This document shows positions 41,103-50,491 of a DNA stretch of 64,000 nt, one piece after another. The DNA comes from JAMXLO01 sp963832895 (GTDB lineage: Bacteria > Pseudomonadota > Alphaproteobacteria > Acetobacterales > Acetobacteraceae), in contig CAWHVQ010000007.1 of NCBI GenBank assembly GCA_963832895.1, positions 1-64,000 on the forward strand. Direction: 5' to 3'. The position numbers and the translations under genes were made by a program. Numbering within the stretch: the first letter of the stretch is position 1; every line of letters begins with the position of its first letter. The notes beneath the pieces were generated by a model. The model saw only the letters and a program-made list of their open reading frames with translations, had not been told where the DNA came from and did not search any database.

Positions 41103-41623
41103 TTGACCCTCCGCAGCGCCGGCCTGACTTCCTCGCCTCCCTCGGTCATCTGGCGCAGCCGCTCACGGCCACGCGCCAGCCGCGACATTACGGTGCCAAT
41201 CGGGATCCCCAGCACACTGGCAGCCTCGGCGTAGGAGAGATCCTCCACCGAGACCAGCAGGACAACCGAACGCTGCTCTACCGGCAGGGCGTTCAGCGCG
41301 CGGATCAGGTCGCGCCACTGCAAACTGTTCTCCTGGTCCGGGCGCAGGCTCATGGCGGCTTCGTGCGTTTCATCCAGCGACTCGCCCGCCGGCCGCGCCT
41401 TCGCCCGCCGCAACTGGCTGATGAACAGGTTGTGCATGATCGCGAACAGCCAAGCCCGCACATCGGCCTCATCGCGGCGCGTGTGCAGCTTGGCGAGCGC
41501 ACGTACCAGGCAATCGTGCACAAGGTCGTCCGCATCCTCACGGTTGCGCAGCAACGCCGCGGCGTAGCGCCGCAACGCCGGAATGCAGGCCTCGACGCGG
41601 GTCAGCGTGCCGGACACCGCCAT
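41099..41623 (-). CDS. ECF sigma-70 factor
   Basis: 174 residues. Region 2 reads LRRYAAALLRNREDADDLVHDCLVRALAKL with the core-binding RAWLFAIMHNLFISQLRR, and region 4 reads LPVEQRSVVLLVSVEDLSYAEAASVLGIPIGTVMSRLARGRERL. It overlaps the anti-sigma gene by four bases, a normal sigma/anti-sigma unit. The regulon is not visible; autoregulation is usual, but I found no clear ECF promoter upstream. Confidence 0.94.
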   Translation of the reverse strand: MAVSGTLTRVEACIPALRRYAAALLRNREDADDLVHDCLVRALAKLHTRRDEADVRAWLFAIMHNLFISQLRRAKARPAGESLDETHEAAMSLRPDQENSLQWRDLIRALNALPVEQRSVVLLVSVEDLSYAEAASVLGIPIGTVMSRLARGRERLRQMTEGGEEVRPALRRVK

Positions 41624-41764
41624 GACCCGGCAGGATTGGCTCTGCGCATCGGCAGCGTCTGCTCCATGCCTCGCGGATAGGACGCGGACGGCGCCGGTTT
41701 ATTCCCGCGGCTGGACGTTGGCCGGCGGCTGCCCGAAGCTGCGCCAAGCGAAGGAGGAACCGCT

Positions 41765-42922
41765 ATGAAGATCACCAAGGTTGAACCACTGCTGCTCGAC
41801 CGGTTCCTGTACGTTCGTGTCACCACCGACGCCGGCATCACCGGGATAGGCGAATCCGGCACCTGGGGCCAGCTCGAGGCGTCCGCCGCATCGATCGCGA
41901 AGTACGGCGAGTATCTGGTGGGCCGCGACCCGTTCCCTATCGAGCACCACTGGAATGTCATGCTGCGCGCCAATCATTTCACCGGCGGCGCGATTACCGG
42001 CGCCGTGTCGGCGATCGACATCGCACTGTGGGACATCAAGGGCAAGGCGTTCGGCGTGCCGGTCTACGAGCTGCTCGGCGGAAGGATGCGCCACAAGGCG
42101 CGGCTCTATGGCCATGTGAAGGGGCGCACGATCGACAAGCTGCTGGACGAGGCGGTGCGTCTGAAGGAGGCCGGTTTCACAGCGCTGGGACACCTGAACC
42201 CGCTGCTCGACGAGAGCGAGGACGAGCCGTTCTACAAGTCGCACGCGGCCCGGATCGAGGAGGCGATCGACAACGTACGCCGGCTGCGCGAGGCGGTCGG
42301 GCCGAAGGTCGACCTGTGCATCGAGATCCACCGCCGCCTGACGCCGCCCGAGGCGATCGCGCTGGGGCGCGGCATCGAGAAATACACGCCGATGTTCTTC
42401 GAGGACCCGCTGCGGCCGAACAGTTTTGACGCGATGGCCGAGGTCGCGCGGCACATCGACATTCCGATCGCGACCGGCGAGCGCTTTACCAGCCTGTATC
42501 AGTTCCAGACGCTGCTGACGCGCAACGCGGTGCAGTATCTGCGGCCGGATGCGTGCCTGGTCGGCGGGATCACCGGGATGAAGAAGGTGGCGGCGATCGC
42601 CGAGGCGCATGACGCGTGGGTGGTGCCGCACAATCCGCTGTCGCCGATCAGCACCGCGGCGTGTCTGCAGATCGCCGCCTGCATTCCGAACTTCGCAATC
42701 CAGGAGTATCCGTCGCGCACGCCCGATCTGGATGGCGGGAAGGAGCTGCTGGGCAACGATCTGGCACGAGGGCTGGAGGAGCAGGTCGATGGCTTCATCG
42801 CCATTCCTGGCGGGCCGGGCATCGGCGTGGAACTGGTGGAGGATGTGGAGCGGAAGTTCCCCTACCGGCCGCGACCGATCAAGATGCGGCCGCACGTGGA
42901 TGGGTCAGTGGTGGATATGTAG
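41765..42922 (+). CDS. Enolase-superfamily sugar-acid dehydratase (mandelate racemase type)
   Basis: 385 residues from ATG 41765. The N-terminal capping domain (VEPLLLDRFLYVRVTTDAGITGIGE) and the barrel with metal ligands in LCIEIHRR, MFFEDPL and ATGERF, and the catalytic His in VVPHNPLSPIS, mark the galactonate/mannonate-dehydratase side of the mandelate-racemase subgroup. It probably dehydrates a sugar acid. It is followed by the dioxygenase-like VOC gene on the same strand, and the SMP-30-like lactonase is a few kb away. Confidence 0.9.
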   Translation: MKITKVEPLLLDRFLYVRVTTDAGITGIGESGTWGQLEASAASIAKYGEYLVGRDPFPIEHHWNVMLRANHFTGGAITGAVSAIDIALWDIKGKAFGVPVYELLGGRMRHKARLYGHVKGRTIDKLLDEAVRLKEAGFTALGHLNPLLDESEDEPFYKSHAARIEEAIDNVRRLREAVGPKVDLCIEIHRRLTPPEAIALGRGIEKYTPMFFEDPLRPNSFDAMAEVARHIDIPIATGERFTSLYQFQTLLTRNAVQYLRPDACLVGGITGMKKVAAIAEAHDAWVVPHNPLSPISTAACLQIAACIPNFAIQEYPSRTPDLDGGKELLGNDLARGLEEQVDGFIAIPGGPGIGVELVEDVERKFPYRPRPIKMRPHVDGSVVDM

Positions 42923-43033
42923 CACTGAAACACGGCGGCGGCCCTGATCGCCTGCGCTGGCACACGGCCGCCCGCAGGACTAGCCTCCGAACCAATGCCG
43001 TGCCTGCCGCGGACAAGACCGAAGGAACACCAG

Positions 43034-43954
43034 ATGATCAACCTGCACGACATCCGCTACGCGCGCCTCGGCACGCAGGACCTGGAATCCGCGATCCGCT
43101 TCGCCACCGACATCGTCGGACTGCAACTGGTCGCGCGCGAGGGCAACGCCGCCTATTTCCGCAGCGACAAGGTCGACGTGCGCGGCGACACGCGCGACCA
43201 TACACTTGTATATTTCGAGGGTGACCCCGCAGATCAGACCATCGGCCTGGATCTGATCGACCCGGACGATCTGGACGCCGTCGGCGCGGCGCTGGAACAG
43301 GCCGGCCGGCCCGTCCACTTCGGCACCCGCGCCGAGTGCGACAGCCGCCGCACCCGCGCGTTCATCGCCTCCTCCGATCCCAGCGGCAACAAGATCGAGA
43401 TCCTTGCGCGTCCCTACAACAGCGGCGGCAAATACTTTCCCGGCCGTCAGGTCGGCATCACCAACTTCAGCCACGTCGCCTTGTTCAGCACCGACACGAA
43501 GCGCGACACCGAATTCTGGACCCGCCTGGTCAATGCCCGCGTCTCCGACTGGCTCGGCGAAGCGACCTTCCTGCGCATCGGCACCGTGCACCATTCCGTG
43601 GTGCTGATGCCGTCGTCGCGGCCAGGCATTCAGCATATCAACCATCAGGTCGAGGATATCGACGACGTGATGCAGTCCTACTACTGGCTGAAGCAACGCG
43701 GCGTGAAGATCGTCTATGGCCCGGGACGGCATCCGATCTCCACTGCGATGATGGTGTATTTCGAGGGGCCCGATGGCATGGTCTATGAATACTCGGTCGG
43801 GGTGAAGCACATCCTGCCCGAGCAGGAGGCGACCTACCGTCCGCGCCAGTTCTCGCTGGAGGGCTACAACGGCGACATGTGGGGTTCGTTCACCGAGACC
43901 GAGGGCCTGCCGCGCGAACCGGCCGTCGGCACGAAGATCCGCCTTGTGGTGTAG
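43034..43954 (+). CDS. Two-domain VOC / extradiol ring-cleavage dioxygenase-like protein
   Basis: 306 residues from ATG 43034 with GAAGGA upstream. Two VOC (glyoxalase-fold) domains, about residues 5-128 and 142-258. In the second, H147 (NFSHVALF), H204 or H201 (IQHINHQVED) and E252 (VYEYSVG) are spaced as the iron ligands of catechol 2,3-dioxygenases. It likely cleaves a catecholic ring meta to the hydroxyls, though this is from motif spacing. It is at the head of a plus-strand set with the Fe-S proteins and multicopper oxidase. Confidence 0.85.
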   Translation: MINLHDIRYARLGTQDLESAIRFATDIVGLQLVAREGNAAYFRSDKVDVRGDTRDHTLVYFEGDPADQTIGLDLIDPDDLDAVGAALEQAGRPVHFGTRAECDSRRTRAFIASSDPSGNKIEILARPYNSGGKYFPGRQVGITNFSHVALFSTDTKRDTEFWTRLVNARVSDWLGEATFLRIGTVHHSVVLMPSSRPGIQHINHQVEDIDDVMQSYYWLKQRGVKIVYGPGRHPISTAMMVYFEGPDGMVYEYSVGVKHILPEQEATYRPRQFSLEGYNGDMWGSFTETEGLPREPAVGTKIRLVV

Positions 43955-43956
43955 CC

Positions 43957-44379
43957 GTGCGCGATACCGAACGAGACCTCATCGCCCATATCCGCGACAA
44001 CTCGGCACGCCTTGCTGCAGCCTGCACCGCGTGCGGCGAATGCTACCGCGCCTGCCCCATGGTGCCACGCACACCGGCGCTATCGAATGCGGTCCCCGAA
44101 GCGGTGATGGCCGGCATCCGCGACATCCTCCGCGACGGCGCCGACACGTCGGATGCGATCGACTTCGCCGGCGCCTGCGTCCGCAGCGGCGAGTGCACGC
44201 CCGCCTGCCCGGAGAAGCTTGACGCCGCATTCCTGATGCGGCTTGCGTCGCTGCGCGTCCGCGGCACGCTGGGCGACGCGGCGCGCGTCAGGACGCCGCA
44301 CGATCCAAGATGGTCCGCGCGCGTCAAGGCGTTCGCGCGGCTGACAATGAGCGATGAGGAGCGAGCCGGATGGCTGTGA
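43957..44379 (+). CDS. HdrC-like ferredoxin-type iron-sulfur protein
   Basis: 140 residues from GTG 43957, two bases after the preceding stop codon. First cluster: CTACGECYRACP, the full CxxCxxCxxxCP. Second cluster: CVRSGECTPACP, where the second cysteine is missing, so this site has three Cys and may not hold a [4Fe-4S] cluster normally. It overlaps the HdrB-like gene by ten bases. Together they look like an electron-transfer pair of the heterodisulfide-reductase/glycolate-oxidase type. Confidence 0.82.
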   Translation: MRDTERDLIAHIRDNSARLAAACTACGECYRACPMVPRTPALSNAVPEAVMAGIRDILRDGADTSDAIDFAGACVRSGECTPACPEKLDAAFLMRLASLRVRGTLGDAARVRTPHDPRWSARVKAFARLTMSDEERAGWL

Positions 44380-45215
44380 CCCCGGACGCCAGCGTCACCT
44401 TCTGGTACGGCTGCAACATGACGCGTCACGGCGAGATCGTGCGTCTTGCCACGCATATACTCGAAGCGGTCGGCGTGGCGGCGGCGCCGGCCGGCGGGCC
44501 TGGCTACTGCTGCGGCTCTACACAGGAGGCGAACGCCCGCATCGCTGCCGGCATGGCCGCTCGCACGGTGGAGAAGTTCAACGAGGCCGGCCACGAAACC
44601 GTGGTCACCTGGTGCCCGTCCTGCCACATGAACATGGACGATCTGATGGCGCCGGTGACCGAGGCCGCCTTCGAGACACAGCACATTACGCAATTGCTCG
44701 CCGCGCGCGCCGAGCGGCTGCGTCCGCTGCTGACCCACGCGGTTCAGGCGCGCGTTCTACTGCATGCACACCACGGCTTCCATGGCCGAGTGCCGGTCAA
44801 CACCGACGTGCCGATGCTGCTGGGCATGATCCCCGGACTGACGATGCTCGATCATCCTTTGCGCGTGCCCGGCCACATGTGTTCGGCGATAGCGCCCAGG
44901 CCGGGCGTGCTGGCGCAGGCGCATCGCGACACGCTGATGGCAATGGAAGATGCCGGCGCCGATACGCTGGCGACGATCTTCCATTCCTGTCACCGCGAGG
45001 CCGTGGCGCTGGAGCGCGCGCGTCCGATCCGCGTGGTGAACTGGATCCATCTGCTGGCCGAGGCCATGGGGCTGCCGCATAGCGACGAATACAAGGTCTG
45101 GCGCAACGCAGAGGACCCACGCGCGGCCATCGGCTCCGATCGGATCGCAGCCGCCGGCGATGTGGCGTTCGAGCAGTTGGTGGAACCTGAGCTGCGACGC
45201 GCGCCGACAATCTGA
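44370..45215 (+). CDS. HdrB-like CCG-domain protein
   Basis: 281 residues from ATG 44370. The CCG domain (Cys-rich, two copies expected) appears as FWYGCNMTRHGE (C15), GYCCGSTQE (C47, C48) and TWCPSCHMNM (C81, C84) in the first half, and the second half has LLHAHHGFHGRVP, GHMCSAI and FHSCHREAV where the CC pair is incomplete. Such proteins bind a non-cubane cluster and reduce disulfides or transfer electrons. It is co-oriented with the ferredoxin-like gene and followed by the copper oxidase. Confidence 0.85.
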   Translation: MAVTPDASVTFWYGCNMTRHGEIVRLATHILEAVGVAAAPAGGPGYCCGSTQEANARIAAGMAARTVEKFNEAGHETVVTWCPSCHMNMDDLMAPVTEAAFETQHITQLLAARAERLRPLLTHAVQARVLLHAHHGFHGRVPVNTDVPMLLGMIPGLTMLDHPLRVPGHMCSAIAPRPGVLAQAHRDTLMAMEDAGADTLATIFHSCHREAVALERARPIRVVNWIHLLAEAMGLPHSDEYKVWRNAEDPRAAIGSDRIAAAGDVAFEQLVEPELRRAPTI

Positions 45216-45251
45216 CAACCGTTGCGGCCAGGGGCGAACAGCGAGACTGAA

Positions 45252-46679
45252 ATGCATCGCCGCAGCTTCCTGACGTCCCTCTCCGCACTCGCTGCGAGCC
45301 CCTTCGCGCCGAGGCTGTCCGCTGCCGAACCGGCGACGGTTCTGGATCTGCAGACCCGCACCATCGAGGTGAACGGCAAAGCGGCCACGGTGCTCGGGAT
45401 AACCCAACCCAACGGAACATCGGGCGTGGTGACCGACGTCGCGCAGCCATTCCGGGTGCGGGTGCGCAATCATCTGGATCGCGCTTCGCTGATCCACTGG
45501 CATGGGCTGACACCACCATTCCAGCAGGACGGCGTGCCCTACATCTCCGCGCCGCCGATACCAGCGGGCGGTGTGCAGGACTACGATTTTCGCCTGGATT
45601 TCCCCGGCACGTTCTGGATGCATTCGCATGTCGGTTTCCAGGAACAGCAACTGCTGTCGGCTCCGCTCATCATCCGTGACGCGGGCACCCGGAGCGCTGC
45701 GGTGCAGGAAATCGTCGTCATGCTGCACGATTTCACCTTCCGCGATCCGCGAGAGGTCTTCGCCAGCCTGAGGCAAGCCAACCGCAAGCAAACCGCGTCG
45801 GCACCACCCGCCATGGCGGGCATGCAGACCATGAAGCCGGACCTGAACGACGTTGACTACGATGCCTTCCTCGCCAATGACCGGACACTCGCGGACCCGG
45901 GCGTCATCCGTGTCGAACCCGGCGGGCGTATCCGGCTACGCCTGATCAACGGCAGCGCCGCGACCAACTATTGGATCGACCTCGGCGGCCTGCGGGGCAC
46001 GCTCGTTGCGGTGGATGGCTCACCGGTCAGGCCGGTCGCGCTGCGTGGTCTGCCGCTTGCCGTTGCGCAACGCGCCGACATTTTGATCGAGCTGCCGCGG
46101 GAACAAGGGGCGCATGCCATTCTCGCCCAGGTGGAGGGCAAGACCGACCGGACCGGCGTCGTGCTGGCAACTGCGCGGGCGAACGTCGCGCGGATCGAGG
46201 GCAACGCGACGCAGCCATCTCGGGCCTTCGACTTCACCTTTGAGCAGGCGCTGCGCGCAGCAAAGCCGCTCGCGCCTCACCCGGCCGGGATTGTGCCCGA
46301 CATTCTGCTGTCGGGCGATATGCAGGCCTACGTCTGGATGATGGACAACCAGGTCTATCCCAAAATCACGCCGGTCATGGTCTCAGCAGGCAAGCGCGTG
46401 GAACTTGTCATGCGGAACAAGACCATGATGTCGCATCCGATGCATCTGCATGGCCACCGCTTTCAGGTGATCGGCTTCGATCAGCAGCGCTTCCCGGGTG
46501 CGGTCCGCGACACGGTCCTGGTGCCGCCGCTCAGGACTGTTACCGTCGCCTTCGATGCGGACAATCCCGGTCGCTGGGCCTTCCACTGTCACAATCTCTG
46601 GCATCTTGCTGCAGGGATGATGAGCGTGGTCGATTATGCGGGCGTTCCTATGCCGTTGCTGCCTGCCGAAGTCGATTAG
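45252..46679 (+). CDS. Multicopper oxidase, Tat-exported
   Basis: 475 residues from ATG 45252. A Tat signal is present (HRRSFLTSLSALAASPFAP). Copper motifs: HWHGLTPPFQQDG, MHSHVGFQEQQL, HPMHLHGHRFQVIG and FHCHNLWHLAAGMM, so types 1, 2 and 3 sites are complete. The Met after H-L-A-A-G is the likely axial ligand. A Met-rich insertion near residue 190 (APPAMAGMQTM) is as in cuprous oxidases. It oxidises copper, metals or phenols in the periplasm. Confidence 0.93.
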   Translation: MHRRSFLTSLSALAASPFAPRLSAAEPATVLDLQTRTIEVNGKAATVLGITQPNGTSGVVTDVAQPFRVRVRNHLDRASLIHWHGLTPPFQQDGVPYISAPPIPAGGVQDYDFRLDFPGTFWMHSHVGFQEQQLLSAPLIIRDAGTRSAAVQEIVVMLHDFTFRDPREVFASLRQANRKQTASAPPAMAGMQTMKPDLNDVDYDAFLANDRTLADPGVIRVEPGGRIRLRLINGSAATNYWIDLGGLRGTLVAVDGSPVRPVALRGLPLAVAQRADILIELPREQGAHAILAQVEGKTDRTGVVLATARANVARIEGNATQPSRAFDFTFEQALRAAKPLAPHPAGIVPDILLSGDMQAYVWMMDNQVYPKITPVMVSAGKRVELVMRNKTMMSHPMHLHGHRFQVIGFDQQRFPGAVRDTVLVPPLRTVTVAFDADNPGRWAFHCHNLWHLAAGMMSVVDYAGVPMPLLPAEVD

Positions 46680-46684
46680 TTTGG

Positions 46685-47500
46685 CTAAGTCACGCTCCAG
46701 CGCTGTGCGAGCGCTTGGTAACCTTTGTCTTGCTGCATTTGGGTCAGAACATGATCGACGGCGGCGGCGAGACCGGTATTATTCCGATTGAAACCAATTC
46801 CCAGTGGCTGTGGCGCATCAGGCACCTGCGCCAGCATCCGCAAGCCAGGCATGCTCCGCACGAACCACGCCGCGACCGGATAGACCTTCATCATCGCGTC
46901 GACGCGACCCGCGGTCAGATCCTTGATCGCGTCGCCGATCTTGGCGAACGGATAGACCTTGACACTGCCGATCTGGCCGGCTCGCTGCATGCCGACCGCC
47001 ACATCGTAGTCGGTCGTCGCAGCCTGTACACCGACGGTGCCATCCTTCAGGTCAGCAAGCGTCATGTTCGCCAGCGATCGCTGATGATCGACGATCAGGC
47101 TCAGCGTCGTCGTGAGGTATGGCACCGACCATGCAAGCAACCGCTGACGGTCGGGCGTGATGGTTATCCCACCGACGATGCAATCGTAGCGATTCTCCTC
47201 AGTCTCGTGGAGGATAACCTCCCATCGCGTGTTCACGAATTCTGAATGAAGATCGAGCCGTCTGGCGATCTCCTCCATGAGGTCGACCTCGAAACCGACC
47301 CTCTTCCCGTCAGAGATGAACTCGAATGGCGGATTGACGAAGTAGGTGCCGATGCGGAGGACACCCGGCTTCAGTGTGCGAGGCGGCTGAGCGGCGCGAG
47401 CCGGCGGCATCAATGGAACCAGCAGGGCAGCCGCAGCGGCAGTCCCCATCTGCTGCATCAGGTGGCGACGAGATGGCCGCTTATTGCAAACGGTATTCAT
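46685..47500 (-). CDS. Amino-acid-type ABC transporter substrate-binding protein
   Basis: 271 residues from ATG 47500. An RRHL-type signal (RRHLMQQMGTAAAAALLVPLMPPARAAQ) precedes the SBP_bac_3 fold: GVLRIGTYFVNPPFEFISDGKRVGFEVDLMEEIARRL, GGITITPDRQRLLAWSVPYL, IVDHQRSLANMTLADLKDGTVGV, GRVDAMMKVYPVAAWFV. It probably binds a polar solute such as an amino or organic acid. No permease or ATPase is beside it on this strand, so it is an orphan. It converges with the copper oxidase. Confidence 0.88.
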   Translation of the reverse strand: MNTVCNKRPSRRHLMQQMGTAAAAALLVPLMPPARAAQPPRTLKPGVLRIGTYFVNPPFEFISDGKRVGFEVDLMEEIARRLDLHSEFVNTRWEVILHETEENRYDCIVGGITITPDRQRLLAWSVPYLTTTLSLIVDHQRSLANMTLADLKDGTVGVQAATTDYDVAVGMQRAGQIGSVKVYPFAKIGDAIKDLTAGRVDAMMKVYPVAAWFVRSMPGLRMLAQVPDAPQPLGIGFNRNNTGLAAAVDHVLTQMQQDKGYQALAQRWSVT

Positions 47501-47632
47501 GAAAGGGTTCAAGGTAGCCTCAGACTTGTGTTCGGGTCCAATATGACGCTGATATCGGCAGCTATAAGTAGCCTTCTCGGTCGCCCACCGTCTCAATTAA
47601 TCTGACCCGTCGGCGCCTGAAGGGAGAACCCA

Positions 47633-49447
47633 GTGCAACGAAGAAGCCTGCTCGCCTCTGCGGGAATGTTCGCGTTCGGAGCCACCCTGACAGAGCCGGC
47701 CGCAGCCGCTATGTCGGGACAGGCTCAGTTCCGCCGCGTCCGACCATCCGACCCGGCCTGGCCAAGTACGGCGAGTTGGGAAACGCTGAACCGGAGCGCT
47801 GGCGGAAACCTGTTCAAGGTTCAGCCGTTGCTCGCGGCCTGCGTCAACCCTGACAGCCCTGAGTGCCACGAAGTACTCAAGGCGGTGAAGAACCCATACT
47901 ACGTAGGCGATCAGCCTGCCGGGACGCAGACCGCCGGCTGGCTGGATGCCTGGATGTCCGCGCCCAGCGTCTACGCCGTCGCGGCAAGGTCTACCGAAGA
48001 CGTGGTCGCCGCCGTGAACTTCGCCCGCGAGAACCGGTTGCGGCTGGTCGTCAAGGGCGGCGGCCACAGCTATCAGGGCACATCTGACTCGGCCAACTCG
48101 CTGCTGCTCTGGACCCGCGCCATGAACAGCATCGCCCTGCATGATGCATTCGTGGCCGAGGGATGCGAGGGCAAACAGGCGCCACAGCCGGCAGTCACGG
48201 TCGGAGCCGGGTGCGTCTGGATGAATGTCTATGATGCCGTCACTACAAAGGCGGAGCGCTACGTGCAGGGCGGCGGTTGCGCGACGGTTGGCGTCGCCGG
48301 GCTGATTCAGAGCGGTGGCTTCGGCAGCTTCTCGAAGAATTTCGGCACCGCCGCAGGCGGGCTGCTGGAAGCCGAGGTTGTCACCGCCGACGGCCAGGTG
48401 CGCATCGCCAGTGCCTGCACCAACCCCGACCTGTTTTGGGGCATCAAGGGCGGCGGCGGCGGCAGCCTTGGGATCGTCACAAGACTGACGCTCAGAACGC
48501 GCGAGCTGCCGGCGGTGTTCGGCGGCGCGAGCGTGACGATCAAGGCCGCGTCCGATGCTGCGTTCCGTCGATTGATCGCCCGCTTCGTCGGCTTCTACGC
48601 CGAGAGCCTGCTCAATCCGCACTGGGGGGAGAGCGTCACCTTCGGATCAGACAAGACCTTCGCGGTCTCAATGGTTTTCCAAGGGCTGGAACCCCAGCAG
48701 GCCGTCGCGGTCTGGCGGCCGTTCCTCGACTGGATCGCCGCCTCGCCGCGAGACTTCACCATCACCGTGCCCCCTGACATTGGTGGCGGGCCGGCACGCA
48801 ATCATTGGAATGCCGCATTCCTGAAAAAGAGCCGCCCCGGCCGGGCGTTTTTCGACCAGCGTCCGGGCGCACCGGCGGACAATGTTTGGTTCGCTGAACA
48901 GAACAACGAGCTCGGGATATTCATCCACGGCTACCAGTCGCTGTGGCTGCCCGCCTCGCTGCTGCAAAAGAACCGACAGAAGCGATTTGTCGATGCCCTG
49001 TTCGCCGCGACCCGCCATTACGCGGTGATGCTGCACTTCAACAAGGGACTTGCCGGCACCAATGACGCCGACGTTTCGGCCGCAAAAGATACTGCGATGA
49101 ACCCGGCGGTGCTGGACGCGTTCGCGCTAGCGATCATCGCGGGCGGCGATCCAGCGGCTTACACGGACCTCCTCGGTCATCCGCGCGATCTGGCGAAGGC
49201 GCGTGCGGATGCCGCGGCCATTGGGCGCGCCGCGGATGCATTGCGGAAGGTGGTGCCGAACGCCGGCTCCTACGTATCCGAGAGCAACTACTTCGAGCGC
49301 GGCTGGCAACGCTCCTTCTGGGGCTCCAACTATCCTCGGCTGCTCGCGGTAAAGCAGAAGTACGACCCCGAAGGCCTGTTCTTCGTCCACCATGGCGTCG
49401 GCAGCGAGAACTGGAGCGCCGATGGCTTCACTCGGATCGTCACGTAG
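47633..49447 (+). CDS. FAD-dependent oxidase, BBE type, Tat-exported
   Basis: 604 residues from GTG 47633 with AGGGAGA upstream. A Tat signal (QRRSLLASAGMFAFGATL) is followed by the PCMH FAD domain: VVKGGGHSYQGTSDS (His could carry covalent FAD), GAGCVWMNVYD, QGGGCATVGVAGLIQSGGFG, LLEAEVVTADGQ. The C-terminus has the berberine-bridge-enzyme block NYFERGWQRSFWGSNYPRLL. It oxidises an alcohol, sugar or alkaloid-like substrate outside the cytoplasm. It starts divergently from the binding-protein gene. Confidence 0.9.
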   Translation: MQRRSLLASAGMFAFGATLTEPAAAAMSGQAQFRRVRPSDPAWPSTASWETLNRSAGGNLFKVQPLLAACVNPDSPECHEVLKAVKNPYYVGDQPAGTQTAGWLDAWMSAPSVYAVAARSTEDVVAAVNFARENRLRLVVKGGGHSYQGTSDSANSLLLWTRAMNSIALHDAFVAEGCEGKQAPQPAVTVGAGCVWMNVYDAVTTKAERYVQGGGCATVGVAGLIQSGGFGSFSKNFGTAAGGLLEAEVVTADGQVRIASACTNPDLFWGIKGGGGGSLGIVTRLTLRTRELPAVFGGASVTIKAASDAAFRRLIARFVGFYAESLLNPHWGESVTFGSDKTFAVSMVFQGLEPQQAVAVWRPFLDWIAASPRDFTITVPPDIGGGPARNHWNAAFLKKSRPGRAFFDQRPGAPADNVWFAEQNNELGIFIHGYQSLWLPASLLQKNRQKRFVDALFAATRHYAVMLHFNKGLAGTNDADVSAAKDTAMNPAVLDAFALAIIAGGDPAAYTDLLGHPRDLAKARADAAAIGRAADALRKVVPNAGSYVSESNYFERGWQRSFWGSNYPRLLAVKQKYDPEGLFFVHHGVGSENWSADGFTRIVT

Positions 49448-49501
49448 CGGTAAGCTGAGGTCCGGGCCACTACCGAAGCCACATAACAATGAGGAACTCC
49501 A

Positions 49502-50491
49502 ATGAAGCGAGCCATATGGCAACTGACCGCGCTGCTGCTCGGCCTTGTACTGCTGCCGATCGTGCATGCGGTTCCCGCGCGCGCCGACGACACAGTGACG
49601 ATCGCCCACTCGACCTGGGTCGGTTACGGTCCACTCTACATCGCGCGCGACAAGGGCATCTTCAAGAAGAACGGCGTCGATGTCGACCTCGTGGTGATGG
49701 AGGACCCGAAGGAGCGCTTCCCCACCTTGATGGCTGACCGCATCCAGATGATCGCCAGCACGGTGGACACCGCCCTGCTGTACCTGAAGAAGCCGACCGA
49801 CTTTCAGTATGTCGTCGCGATCGACGATTCCGACGGCGGTGACGGCATCGTGGCGCTTAAGGATATCAAATCCGTCACAGATCTGAAGGGCAAGAAGGTC
49901 GCAGTCAACGACGGCTCGGTGTCCGAGTTCTATCTGAACGTCCTGCTCGGCAAAGCCGGGCTCAAGGAGTTTGATCTGGACACGGTGAACATGACGGCGG
50001 CCGACGCCGGGAGTGCCTTCGTCGCCAAGCGCGTCGATGCCGCGGTGACATGGGAGCCATGGCTGACCAAGGGAAAATCCACCGATTTCGGCCATCTGCT
50101 GGTTGACAGCTCCACCACGCCCGGCCTGATCACCGACGTGCTGATCGTCAAGACAGCGTGGGCGAATGCGCACAAGAAGGACGTCGAGGCAATCGTCAAG
50201 TCGTGGAATGAGGCCGTCGCCTACTATCGCGCACATCCGGACGAGTCGATTGCCATCATGGCCAAGGGTGTCGGCGGCTGGCTGAAGGACCCGAAGGAAT
50301 TCAAGGCGACGCTGTCGGGCATCAAGTTCTACGGCGGCGATGACAACAAGACCTTCTTCGGCACCAAGGACAAGCCAGGCCCGCTTTCACACACCGTGCA
50401 GGATGCGATCGACATCTGGTCGAGCCACGGCAAGCTTCAGGTCAAGACGACCCCGGCGGACCTGATCAACTACAGCTTTGTCGGCGATTGA
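49502..50491 (+). CDS. NMT1-type nitrate/sulfonate/taurine ABC substrate-binding protein
   Basis: 329 residues from ATG 49502. Signal peptide (WQLTALLLGLVLLPIVHAVPARA) then DTVTIAHSTWVGYGPLYIARDKGIFKKNGVDVDLV, the start of NMT1-like proteins, and DGGDGIVALKDIKSVTDLKGKKVAV, AAVTWEPWLTKGKS. Its stop codon overlaps the permease start (TGATG). With the next two genes it makes a full importer. The closest class is TauA/SsuA/NrtA; the ligand cannot be read, although sulfonate would fit the sulfite enzymes nearby. Confidence 0.92.
   Translation: MKRAIWQLTALLLGLVLLPIVHAVPARADDTVTIAHSTWVGYGPLYIARDKGIFKKNGVDVDLVVMEDPKERFPTLMADRIQMIASTVDTALLYLKKPTDFQYVVAIDDSDGGDGIVALKDIKSVTDLKGKKVAVNDGSVSEFYLNVLLGKAGLKEFDLDTVNMTAADAGSAFVAKRVDAAVTWEPWLTKGKSTDFGHLLVDSSTTPGLITDVLIVKTAWANAHKKDVEAIVKSWNEAVAYYRAHPDESIAIMAKGVGGWLKDPKEFKATLSGIKFYGGDDNKTFFGTKDKPGPLSHTVQDAIDIWSSHGKLQVKTTPADLINYSFVGD

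Noticed and set aside
39822..41234. 470-codon plus-strand open frame over the host-attachment and anti-sigma genes
   Set aside because: Antisense of clearly recognised minus-strand genes; Arg/His-rich and no domain.
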